Notes under the pieces: model-generated | Database searches by the model: none | What the model was told of the DNA's origin: nothing | What the model saw: the letters and a program-made list of their open reading frames with translations, nothing else | Origin: Gammaproteobacteria bacterium | GTDB lineage: Bacteria > Pseudomonadota > Gammaproteobacteria > DSM-19610 | Direction of reading: 5' to 3' | DNA: 40,001 nucleotides | Assembly: GCA_030621785.1 (NCBI GenBank) | Contig: JAUXGZ010000011.1 | Location: forward strand, 1-40,001 | Position numbers and translations under genes: made by a program | Shown here: piece after piece, positions 8,079 to 16,019 of the stretch | Numbering within the stretch: the first letter of the stretch is position 1 | Layout: each line of letters opens with the position of its first letter

Positions 8079-8899
8079 CAGATGCCGCGTAGCAGTTCGT
8101 TGATACCAACTTTGCCAAGCGTTTTGGCATCTACTTTCTTGACGATAACCGCGCAGTACAGACTGTATTTACCATCCTTCGAAGGCAGGTTGCCGGATAC
8201 CACAACGGAACCTGCAGGGATGCGGCCGTAGAGTATCTCGTCCTTCTCCCGGTCGTAGATGCGGGTGCTCTGACCAATGTATACGCCCATGGAGATCACG
8301 GAACCCTCTTCAACGATGACACCTTCCACGACCTCGGAACGGGCGCCGATGAAGCAGTTGTCCTCGATAATAGTGGGTGCCGCCTGTATCGGCTCCAGCA
8401 CGCCGCCGATACCGACACCGCCGGACAAGTGAACGTTTTTGCCGATCTGGGCGCAGGAGCCAACCGTCGACCAGGTGTCTACCATGGTTCCGCTGTCCAC
8501 GTAGGCGCCGATGTTGACGTAGGAGGGCATCAGCACCACGCCGGGGGCAATGTAGGAGCCGAAGCGCGCCGTTGCCGGCGGAACCACGCGCACGCCACCG
8601 GCACGGAATTCGCGCGCATTGTAATCGGCATACTTGGATTTCACCTTGTCGTAGTAGTTGGTGAAGCCGCCTTTCAGAAATTCGTTGTCCTCGATGCGGA
8701 AGGACAGCAACACCGCCTTTTTCAGCCAGTCGTTAACAACCCACTGGCCGTCCTTTTTTTCGGCAACCCGGGCTTCACCCGAATCCAGCATGTCAATGGC
8801 TTGCCGGGTAGCCTCCTTGACGTGGGTGTCTACGCTGCGCGGGGTGATTTCAGCGCGTTTTTCGAAGGCTTCTTCAATGGTGGACTTCAGGTCGCTCAT
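8078..8899 (-). CDS. dapD: Tetrahydrodipicolinate N-succinyltransferase
   Basis: The product has 273 residues, the standard length, and transfers succinyl from succinyl-CoA to tetrahydrodipicolinate. A helical N-terminal domain (about 1-100) is followed by a left-handed beta-helix of hexapeptide repeats, seen in [40 protein letters not shown] and [20 protein letters not shown]. The [20 protein letters not shown] segment is characteristic of DapD. A strong AGGAG ribosome site lies seven bases before the ATG. The stop codon overlaps the ATG of the next gene (TGATG). A palindromic element separates it from dapC upstream, so it may have its own promoter or depend on read-through. Confidence 0.97.
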   Translation of the reverse strand: MSDLKSTIEEAFEKRAEITPRSVDTHVKEATRQAIDMLDSGEARVAEKKDGQWVVNDWLKKAVLLSFRIEDNEFLKGGFTNYYDKVKSKYADYNAREFRAGGVRVVPPATARFGSYIAPGVVLMPSYVNIGAYVDSGTMVDTWSTVGSCAQIGKNVHLSGGVGIGGVLEPIQAAPTIIEDNCFIGARSEVVEGVIVEEGSVISMGVYIGQSTRIYDREKDEILYGRIPAGSVVVSGNLPSKDGKYSLYCAVIVKKVDAKTLGKVGINELLRGI

Positions 8900-8929
8900 T
8901 TTCGGTCTCCTGCCAAACGGGGTGAGGTA

Positions 8930-9041
8930 TCAGGGCTGCCGGTGGTAACGTTGCAGGACTCGCTGCAAATACTTCCCTGTACGCTCGGCGGCCGCTTCCC
9001 TGCGGCCGACGGTCCTGCAACACTACCACCGGCAGCCCTGA
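8930..9041. repeat. Long palindromic intergenic element, copy 2
   Basis: The left arm (8930-8959) and right arm (9012-9041) are inverted repeats of 30 bases with two mismatches. The core from GGAC (8956) to GTCC (9015) matches copy 1 in 54 of 60 positions and in the same orientation, including the central hairpin GGCCGC (8990-8995) and GCGGCC (9002-9007). The arms outside the core differ clearly from those of copy 1, although each remains self-complementary. The element fills the gap between dapC and dapD, 17 bases after the dapC stop, almost the same offset as copy 1 after dapE. No T-run follows in the direction of the flanking genes. It could act as an RNA hairpin, a processing site or a mobile palindrome; the sequence alone does not decide. 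Confidence 0.85.
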
Positions 9042-9058
9042 CACGCTGTTTTTAAAGC

Positions 9059-10255
9059 TTATAACTGTTCAACAAAACTGCGGATGCGGTTCGCGGCATC
9101 CACGCATTCATCCAGTGGCGCTACCAGGGCCATGCGGACGTGGTTTTTGCCGGGGTTGCCGGTCGCCGTATCGCGGGACAGGTAACTGCCGGGTAACACG
9201 ACCACGTTCTGCTGCTGGTACAGCTGCCGGGAAAATTCCTGGTCATCGATGGGTGTACGCTGCCACAGGTAGAAGCTGGCCGGTGGAATCTCCACCTCCA
9301 TGACCGGCGCCAGTATATCTGCTGTGGCGCTAAACTTTTCCCGGTACCGGCGGCGGTTTTCCCGCACGTGCTTCTCGTCGCTCCAGGCGCGTACACTGGC
9401 CGCCTGGGTTGGCGGTGGCATGGCGCAGCCGTGGTAGGTGCGGTAGCGGAAAAATGCCTCGATCAGGTCGGCGTCGCCGGCTACGAAGCCGGAACGCAAG
9501 CCGGGCGCGTTGGAACGCTTGGACAGGCTATGGAAAACCAGGCAGTGCCGGTACCGGTCGTTGCCCGCCGCGGCCGCTGCGGCCAGCAGGCCTGTCGGCG
9601 GCCGGTCTTCATCCTGGTAGATCTCCGAATAGCATTCGTCGGAGAGAATGACAAAGTCGTGCCGATGGGCGCGCTCAATGAGTTCCTGCAGGGTTTCGGA
9701 TTCGATGACCTGCCCGGCGGGGTTGCCGGGGGAGCACAGGTAGACGAACTGGCATCGGTCCCACTCAGCGTCGCTGACGCCGTTAAAATCCGGCAGGTAG
9801 CCATTGTCTGCATCGGCGTTGAGAAAACGGGGTTCGGCACCGGCAAGTAATGCGGCGCCCTCGTAGATCTGGTAAAACGGGTTTGGCATCAGGATCAGCG
9901 GAGACGATGTCGGATCTGTCAGGCACTGGGCAATGGCAAACAGGGCCTCCCGTGTGCCGTTGACGGGCAGCACATGATGCTGCGGGTCGATGCTCGTATC
10001 CGGCAGGCCAAAGCGGTCTGCCAGCCAGTCGCAGATCGTCTGGCGCAGTTGTTCCGTGCCCCGCGTCGAAGGGTAGCTGGACAGGCCGTGCAGGTGTTCG
10101 ATCAGGCTTTCGGTGATGAATCCGGGGGTGGGGTGGCCGGGTTCGCCGATGGACAGCCGGATTGTATCCAGGTCTCCGGGCGGAACGACGCCAGCATACA
10201 GTGTGGCCATACGCTCGAACGGGTAGGGCTGGAGGTGCGACAGATTCGGATTCAT
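9059..10255 (-). CDS. dapC: Succinyldiaminopimelate transaminase (DapC)
   Basis: The product has 398 residues and belongs to the fold-type I PLP aminotransferases. It converts N-succinyl-2-amino-6-ketopimelate to N-succinyl-LL-diaminopimelate, the step between DapD and DapE. The opening MNPNLSHLQPYPFERM is typical of DapC. Visible motifs include LPVNGTREALFAIAQ, the LMPNPFYQIYEGAA segment, LCSPGNPAGQVIE, SDECYSEIY, and HSLSKRSNAPGLRSGF, where the lysine forms the PLP Schiff base. A TTG start at 10288 would add eleven residues but overlaps the promoter and is less likely. A related alanine/aspartate aminotransferase is the main alternative, but linkage to dapD and dapE favours DapC. Confidence 0.92.
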   Translation of the reverse strand: MNPNLSHLQPYPFERMATLYAGVVPPGDLDTIRLSIGEPGHPTPGFITESLIEHLHGLSSYPSTRGTEQLRQTICDWLADRFGLPDTSIDPQHHVLPVNGTREALFAIAQCLTDPTSSPLILMPNPFYQIYEGAALLAGAEPRFLNADADNGYLPDFNGVSDAEWDRCQFVYLCSPGNPAGQVIESETLQELIERAHRHDFVILSDECYSEIYQDEDRPPTGLLAAAAAAGNDRYRHCLVFHSLSKRSNAPGLRSGFVAGDADLIEAFFRYRTYHGCAMPPPTQAASVRAWSDEKHVRENRRRYREKFSATADILAPVMEVEIPPASFYLWQRTPIDDQEFSRQLYQQQNVVVLPGSYLSRDTATGNPGKNHVRMALVAPLDECVDAANRIRSFVEQL

Positions 10256-10287
10256 GTGAGTCTGGTGGGATATAGACGATAAGGACA

Positions 10288-10316
10288 AGTATACGGAATC
10301 TTATGGAACGCTCCAA
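10288..10316 (-). promoter_or_regulatory. Candidate sigma70 promoter for dapC
   Basis: On the minus strand a TTGGAG box (10311-10316) lies 17 bases from a good TATACT box (10288-10293). Transcription would begin near 10280, about 25 bases before the dapC ATG. The -35 box lies inside the first codons of the divergent permease gene, so the two genes share regulatory DNA. The call rests on consensus matching only. Confidence 0.5.
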
Positions 10317-11190
10317 ATCATTGCAGACGCTGCTGCCGGTATTGAGCCTGCTTTTGACAGCCTCACTGTGGGGTGTGGTCTGGTACCCGCTGCGCTTGCT
10401 GGAGCAACAGGGGCTGGCCGGCTTGTGGATTACCTTGATCAGCTATTCCAGTACCATGCTCCTCGGCGCGATCTGGCTGTGGAAGGATCGGCGTCCCTGG
10501 GTCGAGCACCCCGGAGCGCTGACGATCATGATGCTTGCGGTTGGCTGGTGCAATGTCGCTTTTGTACTGGCGATTCTGGATGGCACTGTGGTGCGGGTAC
10601 TGTTGCTGTTCTACCTGTCGCCGTTCTGGGCACTATTGCTTGGCTGGCTGGTGCTGGGTGAAAAACCGCATTCGTCCGGCTGGCTGGTTTTCCTGTTCGC
10701 CGTTACCGGCGCGATTATCATGCTGTGGGATCCCGTCGCTGGACTGCCCTGGCCGTCAGACGTGGCGGACTGGCTGGCGGTGTCATCGGGTTTCACCTTC
10801 TCGGTCGCCAATGTCATGGTGCGCCGCATGGGGAACGTGTCACTGCGCGTCAAGGCGGCCGTGAGCTGGCTGGGGGTCACCGTCGTTGCAGCGATCTGTA
10901 TCCTCGCTCTGCACCTGCCTGTCCCGGAGGTGTCGCTGCCGGTTATCGGTGGCGCCGTCGCACTTGGCTGGCTGGGTTTCGTGGTCATGACGCTGACGGT
11001 CATCTACGGTGTGTCACATATGCCGGTGCATCGTTCTGCCGTCATCCTGCTGTTCGAACTCGTGGTAGGTGCGGTTTCGTCCCTCCTGCTTACCGACGAG
11101 ATAATCCGGCCCCAGGAATGGCTGGGAGGCACGCTGATACTGGCGTCCGCCTGGTTCGCGGCACGCGAACAGGCAACGGAGGGTACCTGA
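10303..11190 (+). CDS. EamA/DMT-family permease
   Basis: The product has 295 residues with about ten membrane helices in two repeated halves, the layout of drug/metabolite transporters with two EamA domains. The first half shows LTASLWGVVWYPLRLLEQ and FYLSPFWALLLGWLVLGEKP; the second half has the matching SAVILLFELVVGAVSSLLL and a final GGTLILASAWFAAREQ helix. Members export or import amino acids, nucleosides or other metabolites; the substrate here is unknown. The gene is divergent from dapC, with only 47 bases between start codons. Its stop overlaps the next ATG (TGATG), so it is probably translated together with the VOC-family gene. Confidence 0.88.
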   Translation: MERSKSLQTLLPVLSLLLTASLWGVVWYPLRLLEQQGLAGLWITLISYSSTMLLGAIWLWKDRRPWVEHPGALTIMMLAVGWCNVAFVLAILDGTVVRVLLLFYLSPFWALLLGWLVLGEKPHSSGWLVFLFAVTGAIIMLWDPVAGLPWPSDVADWLAVSSGFTFSVANVMVRRMGNVSLRVKAAVSWLGVTVVAAICILALHLPVPEVSLPVIGGAVALGWLGFVVMTLTVIYGVSHMPVHRSAVILLFELVVGAVSSLLLTDEIIRPQEWLGGTLILASAWFAAREQATEGT

Positions 11191-11564
11191 TGGCGGAGTA
11201 TCTCCAGTTACAGCATGCCAGTGTGATTGTTAGCGATACCCGCCGGTCACTGGAATTCTACCGGGATATCCTCGGGCTGCAGGTAGATGCGACCCGACCC
11301 GAACTGGGTTTTCCGGGGGCCTGGTTGCGGATTGCAGGGCAACAGCAGATTCACCTCCTTGAGCTGCCCAATCCGGATCCGGTCGGTGGTCGGCCGGAAC
11401 ACCCCGGGAGGGACCGTCACCTGGCCTTGCATGTGCGCGGTCTGAACGAACTGAAGCGCGCGCTGAACCAGGCGGGTATTGCCTTTACGCGCAGCCGCTC
11501 CGGTCGCCGGGCTATCTTTTGTCGCGACCCGGACGGTAACGGTATCGAGCTCATTGAGCGTTAG
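11190..11564 (+). CDS. VOC-family (glyoxalase/dioxygenase fold) protein
   Basis: The product has 124 residues from the ATG at 11190, which overlaps the permease stop as TGATG. A longer frame in the same phase covers the permease gene and is a shadow. Two beta-alpha-beta modules are visible: LQHASVIVSDTRRSLEFYRD with a metal-ligand His near residue 9, and HLALHVRGLNELKRALNQAG with a second His, closing with FCRDPDGNGIELIE where the final Glu is the usual third ligand. A metal-binding vicinal oxygen chelate protein is therefore likely. The reaction is unknown; glyoxalase I, fosfomycin-type transferase or dioxygenase activity cannot be separated. Its end overlaps the convergent glnD by four bases. 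Confidence 0.85.
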   Translation: MAEYLQLQHASVIVSDTRRSLEFYRDILGLQVDATRPELGFPGAWLRIAGQQQIHLLELPNPDPVGGRPEHPGRDRHLALHVRGLNELKRALNQAGIAFTRSRSGRRAIFCRDPDGNGIELIER

Positions 11565-14212
11565 GTCTCATCCAGCGCCAGGGTCAACTGGTCGCTCAGA
11601 TCCTGCTGCTCCGATTCGGTCAGTGGTTTTCCTTTGACACCGGTAATATAGAAGACATCCTCGGCCTGGGCGCCGAAGGTGGCGATCTTTGCGTTCTGCA
11701 ACTGAATGCCCAGGGAATGGAGCGCCTGGCCGACACGCGACAGCAGGCCTGGTGAATCGGTGGTAATCAGTTCGAGGATCGTCCGCTGGCCAGCGTCATC
11801 CTGATGGAAGTGGATGCGCGTTGAAACCCTGAAGTGGCGTGTGCGTCTCGGTGCAGCTTGCGATACCGATCGGGACCCGGTGTCTGGATTGGCCAGCTCC
11901 CGTTTCATGAGGGCGACCAGCTCCTGACCCTGGTAGTGGTCGAATACCGGTGCGCCGGACGAATCCAGAAATATGTAGGTATTTACCGCATAGGCGCGTT
12001 TTGAAGTGATGATGCGTGCATCGGTAATGCTGAGGCCAAGTTTGTCCAGCAGCGCTGTCGAGCGACTGAAGAGGCGGTCGATCACTGGCGTGTACAGGAA
12101 CAGTGCGCTGCCACCGCGCTCGGAGCACGGGCACAGGTCGACACGAATACCGTCGATGTTTCCGGGTTCCAGAATGATCTCGGCGTGCCACACAACTTCA
12201 TCTACATAGTGTCGCAGGAAATATTCATCCGGAAAGTCGTCCCACAATGATTGCAACAGCGGCTCGTTAATGTTCTTCCGTTTGAGTGCCGTCAGCGCGC
12301 TGCTCTTTATATCGCGGATCAGTTCGTCACGGTGCAGCGGGTTTTCCAGGCCACGGCGCAAAGCACGTTTGGTAGCGGTGTACAGATCCTTGAACAAGGC
12401 ATCTTTCCAGCCGTTCCACAGGGTGGGACTGGTGCCACGTATATCCGCAACCGTCAGCAAATAGAGATAGTCAAGTCGGGTGCGATCCCCTGTGTGGCGA
12501 GCGAACTCATTAATGACATCCGGGTCGGATATATCCCTTCGCTGCGCAATGTGTGACATCAGCAGGTGGTTGCGTACCAGCCAGGCGACCAGGCGCTGGT
12601 CGTAGTCGCTAAGACCGTGCCGCCGCAGGAACTCCTCGGCATCGACTGCACCCAGTTCAGCATGGTTACCTCCCCGACCTTTGGCGATATCGTGAAAGAA
12701 GCCCGCCAGGTACAGGAGCTCGGGCTTCGGTATGGTGTCGGAAATCCGGCTGCAGAGCGGGAATTCGTGGACGAATTTGGGGACCGCGAAGCGTCGCAGG
12801 TTGCGCACCACGAGCAGCGTGTGCTCGTCCACGGTATAGGCATGAAACAGGTCATGCTGCATCTGGCCAACGATTTTCTCAAACGCCGGGTAATAGGCCG
12901 CCAGAATGCCGTAGCGGTTCATGCGGCGCAATTCGTGGGTGAGTCCCCGAACCTGACGGAAGATCTCCATGAACAGGCTGCGCGCACGTATATCGTTGCG
13001 AAAATCGTCGTCGATGAGGTGGCGATGATCGCGTACCAGGCGGATGGTCGAGGCGCGCACTCCCTTGATTTCCGGGTTTTGCTCCATGAGCAGAAACAGT
13101 TCCAGCAGGGCGAACGGATAGCGGCGAAAAACCTGTTCCCCGGTAACTTCGAGAAAACCCTTGCGGGTCTGGAAACGACGGTTGATCGCTACCGGTTCAC
13201 CGGAATCATCGGTGTACAGGATAATTTCCTGGAACAGTTGCAGCAGCATCTCGTTCAGGCGACTGAGTTCCTGGATGGTGCGGTAGTAGTCCATCATGAA
13301 CCACTCTACTGCCAGTCCGCGCTCATTGTCCTGGTAGCCGAATTGCCCGGCAAGGGTCCGTTGCAGGTCGAACAGCAGTCGATCCTCGCGGCGGTGGGTA
13401 ATCATGTGCAGGCCGAAACGGACCTTCCACAGAAAACGCTGACCCTGCATCAGCGCCTGGTATTCACTGTCGGTCAGAAAACCCTGGGAGACCAGGTCCT
13501 GCAAACTGTCCAGACCGAAGTGTCGTTTTGCCACCCAGCCGATCATCTGTGCATCGCGCAGTCCGCCCGGGCCTTCCTTGACGTTTGGCTCCAGATTATG
13601 GACGGCATCGTCAAAGCGTTTGTAGCGGTTCTCCTGCTCGAGGAGCTTGGCGGCGAAGAACTCCTGACTGGGCCATACGTGGTTCGGACCTGCACGTTCC
13701 CGCATATCCTGAAACAGCGTTTCGGAGCCCGTCAACAGGCGTGCTTCCATCAGGTTGGTAGCCACGGTGATGTCGGCGGCCGCCTGTTCGCTGCAATCCT
13801 CCAGGGTGCGGACACTGTGACCGACCTCCAGGCCGATATCCCACAGAGCCAGCAGGAAGGCGTTGAGGCGTTCACCGGTCTGCCTGTCTTCCTGTTGTGC
13901 CAGCAGCAGCATCAGGTCGATATCAGAGCCCGGCAGCAGTTCGTTGCGGCCGTAGCCACCCACGGCAACCAATGCGGCATCGATGCCCGGCAGCATGCTC
14001 TGCCAGCAACGCACCAGCACCCGATCGATCAGCCAGCTACGTGCGCGTACCAGGTCCTCGATATCGTGGCCGGCACGAAATGCCTCGAACAGCTGTTCAT
14101 GGGAGGCTGTCAGGAAGGCACGACAGCCGGGTATCTCCGGTCGGCCATCCGGAAAGGCTTTTTCCAGTTCCGACAGGCTGAACATTTCCTGGTACGGGCT
14201 GGCGGCGGACAC
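11561..14212 (-). CDS. glnD: Bifunctional PII uridylyltransferase/uridylyl-removing enzyme
   Basis: The product has 883 residues, normal for GlnD, which senses glutamine and adds or removes UMP on PII proteins to control nitrogen assimilation. The nucleotidyltransferase domain has VAVGGYGRNELLPGSDIDLMLLL near residues 70-90. The central HD domain has LAGFFHDIAKGRGGNHAELG. Two ACT domains close the protein, seen in TYIFLDSSGAPVFDHY and LITTDSPGLLSRVGQALHSLG. The start is GTG, overlapping the map stop as TAGTG, so it is translationally coupled to map, the same neighbour as in E. coli. A long open frame on the opposite strand (12566-14215) is a codon-bias shadow. Confidence 0.97.
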   Translation of the reverse strand: MSAASPYQEMFSLSELEKAFPDGRPEIPGCRAFLTASHEQLFEAFRAGHDIEDLVRARSWLIDRVLVRCWQSMLPGIDAALVAVGGYGRNELLPGSDIDLMLLLAQQEDRQTGERLNAFLLALWDIGLEVGHSVRTLEDCSEQAAADITVATNLMEARLLTGSETLFQDMRERAGPNHVWPSQEFFAAKLLEQENRYKRFDDAVHNLEPNVKEGPGGLRDAQMIGWVAKRHFGLDSLQDLVSQGFLTDSEYQALMQGQRFLWKVRFGLHMITHRREDRLLFDLQRTLAGQFGYQDNERGLAVEWFMMDYYRTIQELSRLNEMLLQLFQEIILYTDDSGEPVAINRRFQTRKGFLEVTGEQVFRRYPFALLELFLLMEQNPEIKGVRASTIRLVRDHRHLIDDDFRNDIRARSLFMEIFRQVRGLTHELRRMNRYGILAAYYPAFEKIVGQMQHDLFHAYTVDEHTLLVVRNLRRFAVPKFVHEFPLCSRISDTIPKPELLYLAGFFHDIAKGRGGNHAELGAVDAEEFLRRHGLSDYDQRLVAWLVRNHLLMSHIAQRRDISDPDVINEFARHTGDRTRLDYLYLLTVADIRGTSPTLWNGWKDALFKDLYTATKRALRRGLENPLHRDELIRDIKSSALTALKRKNINEPLLQSLWDDFPDEYFLRHYVDEVVWHAEIILEPGNIDGIRVDLCPCSERGGSALFLYTPVIDRLFSRSTALLDKLGLSITDARIITSKRAYAVNTYIFLDSSGAPVFDHYQGQELVALMKRELANPDTGSRSVSQAAPRRTRHFRVSTRIHFHQDDAGQRTILELITTDSPGLLSRVGQALHSLGIQLQNAKIATFGAQAEDVFYITGVKGKPLTESEQQDLSDQLTLALDET

Positions 14213-14979
14213 TAGATATCTTCACCGTTGCGCAGGGTCAGCACGGTATAGTCATCGGGTGTAACCAGGATGGTGTGCTCCCACTGGGCTGACAGGCTGT
14301 GATCCCTGGTGACGACAGTCCAGCCATCACGCAGCACCCTGGTCTGGCGTTTCCCCACATTTACCATGGGTTCGATGGTAAAGGTCATGCCACTTTCCAG
14401 TGTCATGCCGGTGCCTGGCTGTCCGTAGTGCAGTACCTGTGGGTCCTCGTGAAATCCGCGGCCGATACCGTGCCCGCAGTACTCGCGCACAATGGAGTAG
14501 TTGTGCGCCTCGGCATGCCGCTGGATTGCAGAACCGATGTCGCCCAGCCGTGTGCCCGGTTTTACCTTGCGAATACCGATACACATACATTCGTAGGTTA
14601 CGTCGATCAGGCGTTGGGCGATGACCGCAGTCTCGCCGACCGTGAACATCTTGCTGGTATCGCCATGGAAGTCATCCTTGATAACGGTAATATCAATATT
14701 TACCACATCGCCATTCTTCAGAATCCGGTCGCCAGGGATCCCGTGGCAGACCTGGTGATTAACCGAGGTGCAGATCGATTTTGGAAATCCCCGGTAATTG
14801 AGCGGTGCGGGGATGGCTTGCTGTTCATTGACGATGTAGTCGTGACAAATGCGGTCGAGCTCATCCGTGCTGACGCCGGCCTGTACGCGTGGCTCGATCA
14901 TCTCGAGGACATCTGCCGCCAGACGCCCGGCAACACGCATTTTCTCTATTTCTTCCGCCGTTTTTATGGTTGCTGCCAT
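14212..14979 (-). CDS. map: Methionine aminopeptidase, type I
   Basis: The product has 255 residues and removes the initiator methionine from nascent proteins using a dinuclear metal site. The M24A fold is clear: NHQVCHGIPGDRILKNGDVVNIDITVIKDDFHGDTSKMF carries the first His and two metal-ligand aspartates (quoted as adjoining pieces around 80-118), and YCGHGIGRGFHEDPQVLHY the later histidines. FTIEPMVNVG supplies the metal glutamate and the final glutamate lies in QWEHTILVT. A GGAA ribosome site precedes the ATG. It is divergent from rpsB, a very common arrangement in gammaproteobacteria, and leads into glnD. Confidence 0.97.
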   Translation of the reverse strand: MAATIKTAEEIEKMRVAGRLAADVLEMIEPRVQAGVSTDELDRICHDYIVNEQQAIPAPLNYRGFPKSICTSVNHQVCHGIPGDRILKNGDVVNIDITVIKDDFHGDTSKMFTVGETAVIAQRLIDVTYECMCIGIRKVKPGTRLGDIGSAIQRHAEAHNYSIVREYCGHGIGRGFHEDPQVLHYGQPGTGMTLESGMTFTIEPMVNVGKRQTRVLRDGWTVVTRDHSLSAQWEHTILVTPDDYTVLTLRNGEDI

Positions 14980-15037
14980 AGTCTTCCGTGCCCGTCGTAG
15001 CGGGTATCCTCATGTTTTTTATCGCGGTTAGGGTGTC

Positions 15038-15051
15038 CGGCTAAGTAGCCG
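15038..15051. other. Small hairpin in the map-rpsB intergenic region
   Basis: CGGCT (15038-15042) and AGCCG (15047-15051) can pair around a four-base loop, just upstream of the rpsB promoter. The remaining DNA between map and the promoter (14980-15037) shows no other structure I can support. It could be chance, an operator, or part of the map leader. Confidence 0.3.
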
Positions 15052-15057
15052 AAATGA

Positions 15058-15086
15058 TTGCTGTTCCTCCCAGTCTATGGTATAAA
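15058..15086 (+). promoter_or_regulatory. Sigma70 promoter of rpsB-tsf
   Basis: A TTGCTG box (15058-15063) and a TATAAA box (15081-15086) are separated by exactly 17 bases. The bases just after the -10 box are GCGCGGC, a GC-rich discriminator as found at stringently controlled ribosomal promoters. The start of transcription should lie near 15093. Stringent control is inferred from the discriminator, not shown. Confidence 0.8.
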
Positions 15087-15093
15087 GCGCGGC

Positions 15094-15228
15094 TTGTTAA
15101 GGCGACCGGGGAAATTGTTTTCCGGCGTCAAAATCCGCACATGCGTCGACACATGCAGTAGGGTGCTCGTGAAAACGGGTTTCTGCATGGGATGCATGGA
15201 GGCCCAACCCTGACAGCGAGGTTTAATC
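15094..15228 (+). ncRNA. Structured rpsB leader (S2 autoregulation region, t44-like location)
   Basis: The leader is about 135 bases long. CATGCAG (15152-15158) pairs with CTGCATG (15183-15189), and AGGGT (15160-15164) inside that loop can pair with ACCCT (15207-15211) downstream, giving an H-type pseudoknot just before the ribosome site GAGG (15218-15221). In E. coli, ribosomal protein S2 represses the rpsB-tsf message through its leader, and the t44 RNA family lies in the same map-rpsB gap. I infer that this leader does the same job. The pairing is seen by eye and was not tested by folding or covariance. Confidence 0.6.
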
Positions 15229-15975
15229 ATGTCTGAAGTAAGCATGCGCCAGATGCTCGAAGCCGGCGTACATTTTGGCCACCAGGCCCGTTTCTGGAAC
15301 CCGAAAATGGCAGAGTACATTTTCGGGGAACGAAGCAAAATCCATATTATCAATCTGGAAAAGACGCTCCCGCTATACAACGATGCCATGAATTTCGTTG
15401 GCAAACTGGTCAGCAAGAAGGGAATTATCCTGTTTGTAGGCACCAAGCGGTCGGCGCGCGACACCATTCGCAACGAGGCAAAGCGCTGCAAGATGCCCTA
15501 CGTCAATCATCGCTGGCTGGGTGGCATGCTGACCAATTTCCAGACGGTCCGTCAGTCGATCAAGCGTCTCAAGGATCTCGAAGCCATGGAGCAGGACGGC
15601 ACGTTCGAGAAAATCAGCAAGAAGGAAGCGTTGATGCTGACGCGCGAGAAAGACAAGCTGGATCGAAGCCTGGGCGGTATCAAGGATATGAACCGGTTGC
15701 CCGATGCTCTTTTCATCGTCGATGTCGGCTACGAGAAAATTGCCATCAACGAGGCGGTAAAGCTGAATATTCCGGTTGTCGGCGTCGTCGACAGCAATAA
15801 CTCGCCGGACCACGTCGATTACGTCATTCCCGGTAATGATGATTCGATCCGCGCTATTCAACTGTACGTTCAGGGCGCAGCGGATGCCGTTGAAGATGGC
15901 CGCACGGCCGTCGCAGGGGTTGCAGGCACCGCAGCAGACGAATTTGTCGAGCTGGGTGAAAACGCCGGTTCCTGA
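15229..15975 (+). CDS. rpsB: 30S ribosomal protein S2
   Basis: The product has 248 residues, normal for S2 of gammaproteobacteria. It opens [19 protein letters not shown] and has [20 protein letters not shown], the [14 protein letters not shown] motif, and [20 protein letters not shown]. The end shows [20 protein letters not shown], which is highly conserved. S2 joins the small subunit late and helps S1 to bind. The ribosome site GAGG lies seven bases before the ATG. The gene is the first of the long plus-strand block and forms the usual pair with tsf. Confidence 0.98.
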   Translation: MSEVSMRQMLEAGVHFGHQARFWNPKMAEYIFGERSKIHIINLEKTLPLYNDAMNFVGKLVSKKGIILFVGTKRSARDTIRNEAKRCKMPYVNHRWLGGMLTNFQTVRQSIKRLKDLEAMEQDGTFEKISKKEALMLTREKDKLDRSLGGIKDMNRLPDALFIVDVGYEKIAINEAVKLNIPVVGVVDSNNSPDHVDYVIPGNDDSIRAIQLYVQGAADAVEDGRTAVAGVAGTAADEFVELGENAGS

Positions 15976-16019
15976 TTCGCAAATAACGCTGTTTAATCAA
16001 GTTCAAGAGGAAAGTAACC

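Noticed and set aside
10725-11189. Long upstream extension of the VOC gene
   Set aside because: It overlaps the permease gene out of frame; the ATG at 11190 in a TGATG overlap gives a normal VOC protein.
12566-14215. A 549-codon open frame on the plus strand opposite glnD
   Set aside because: It mirrors glnD, has no ribosome site or recognisable domain, and its existence is explained by the codon bias of the GC-rich gene on the other strand.
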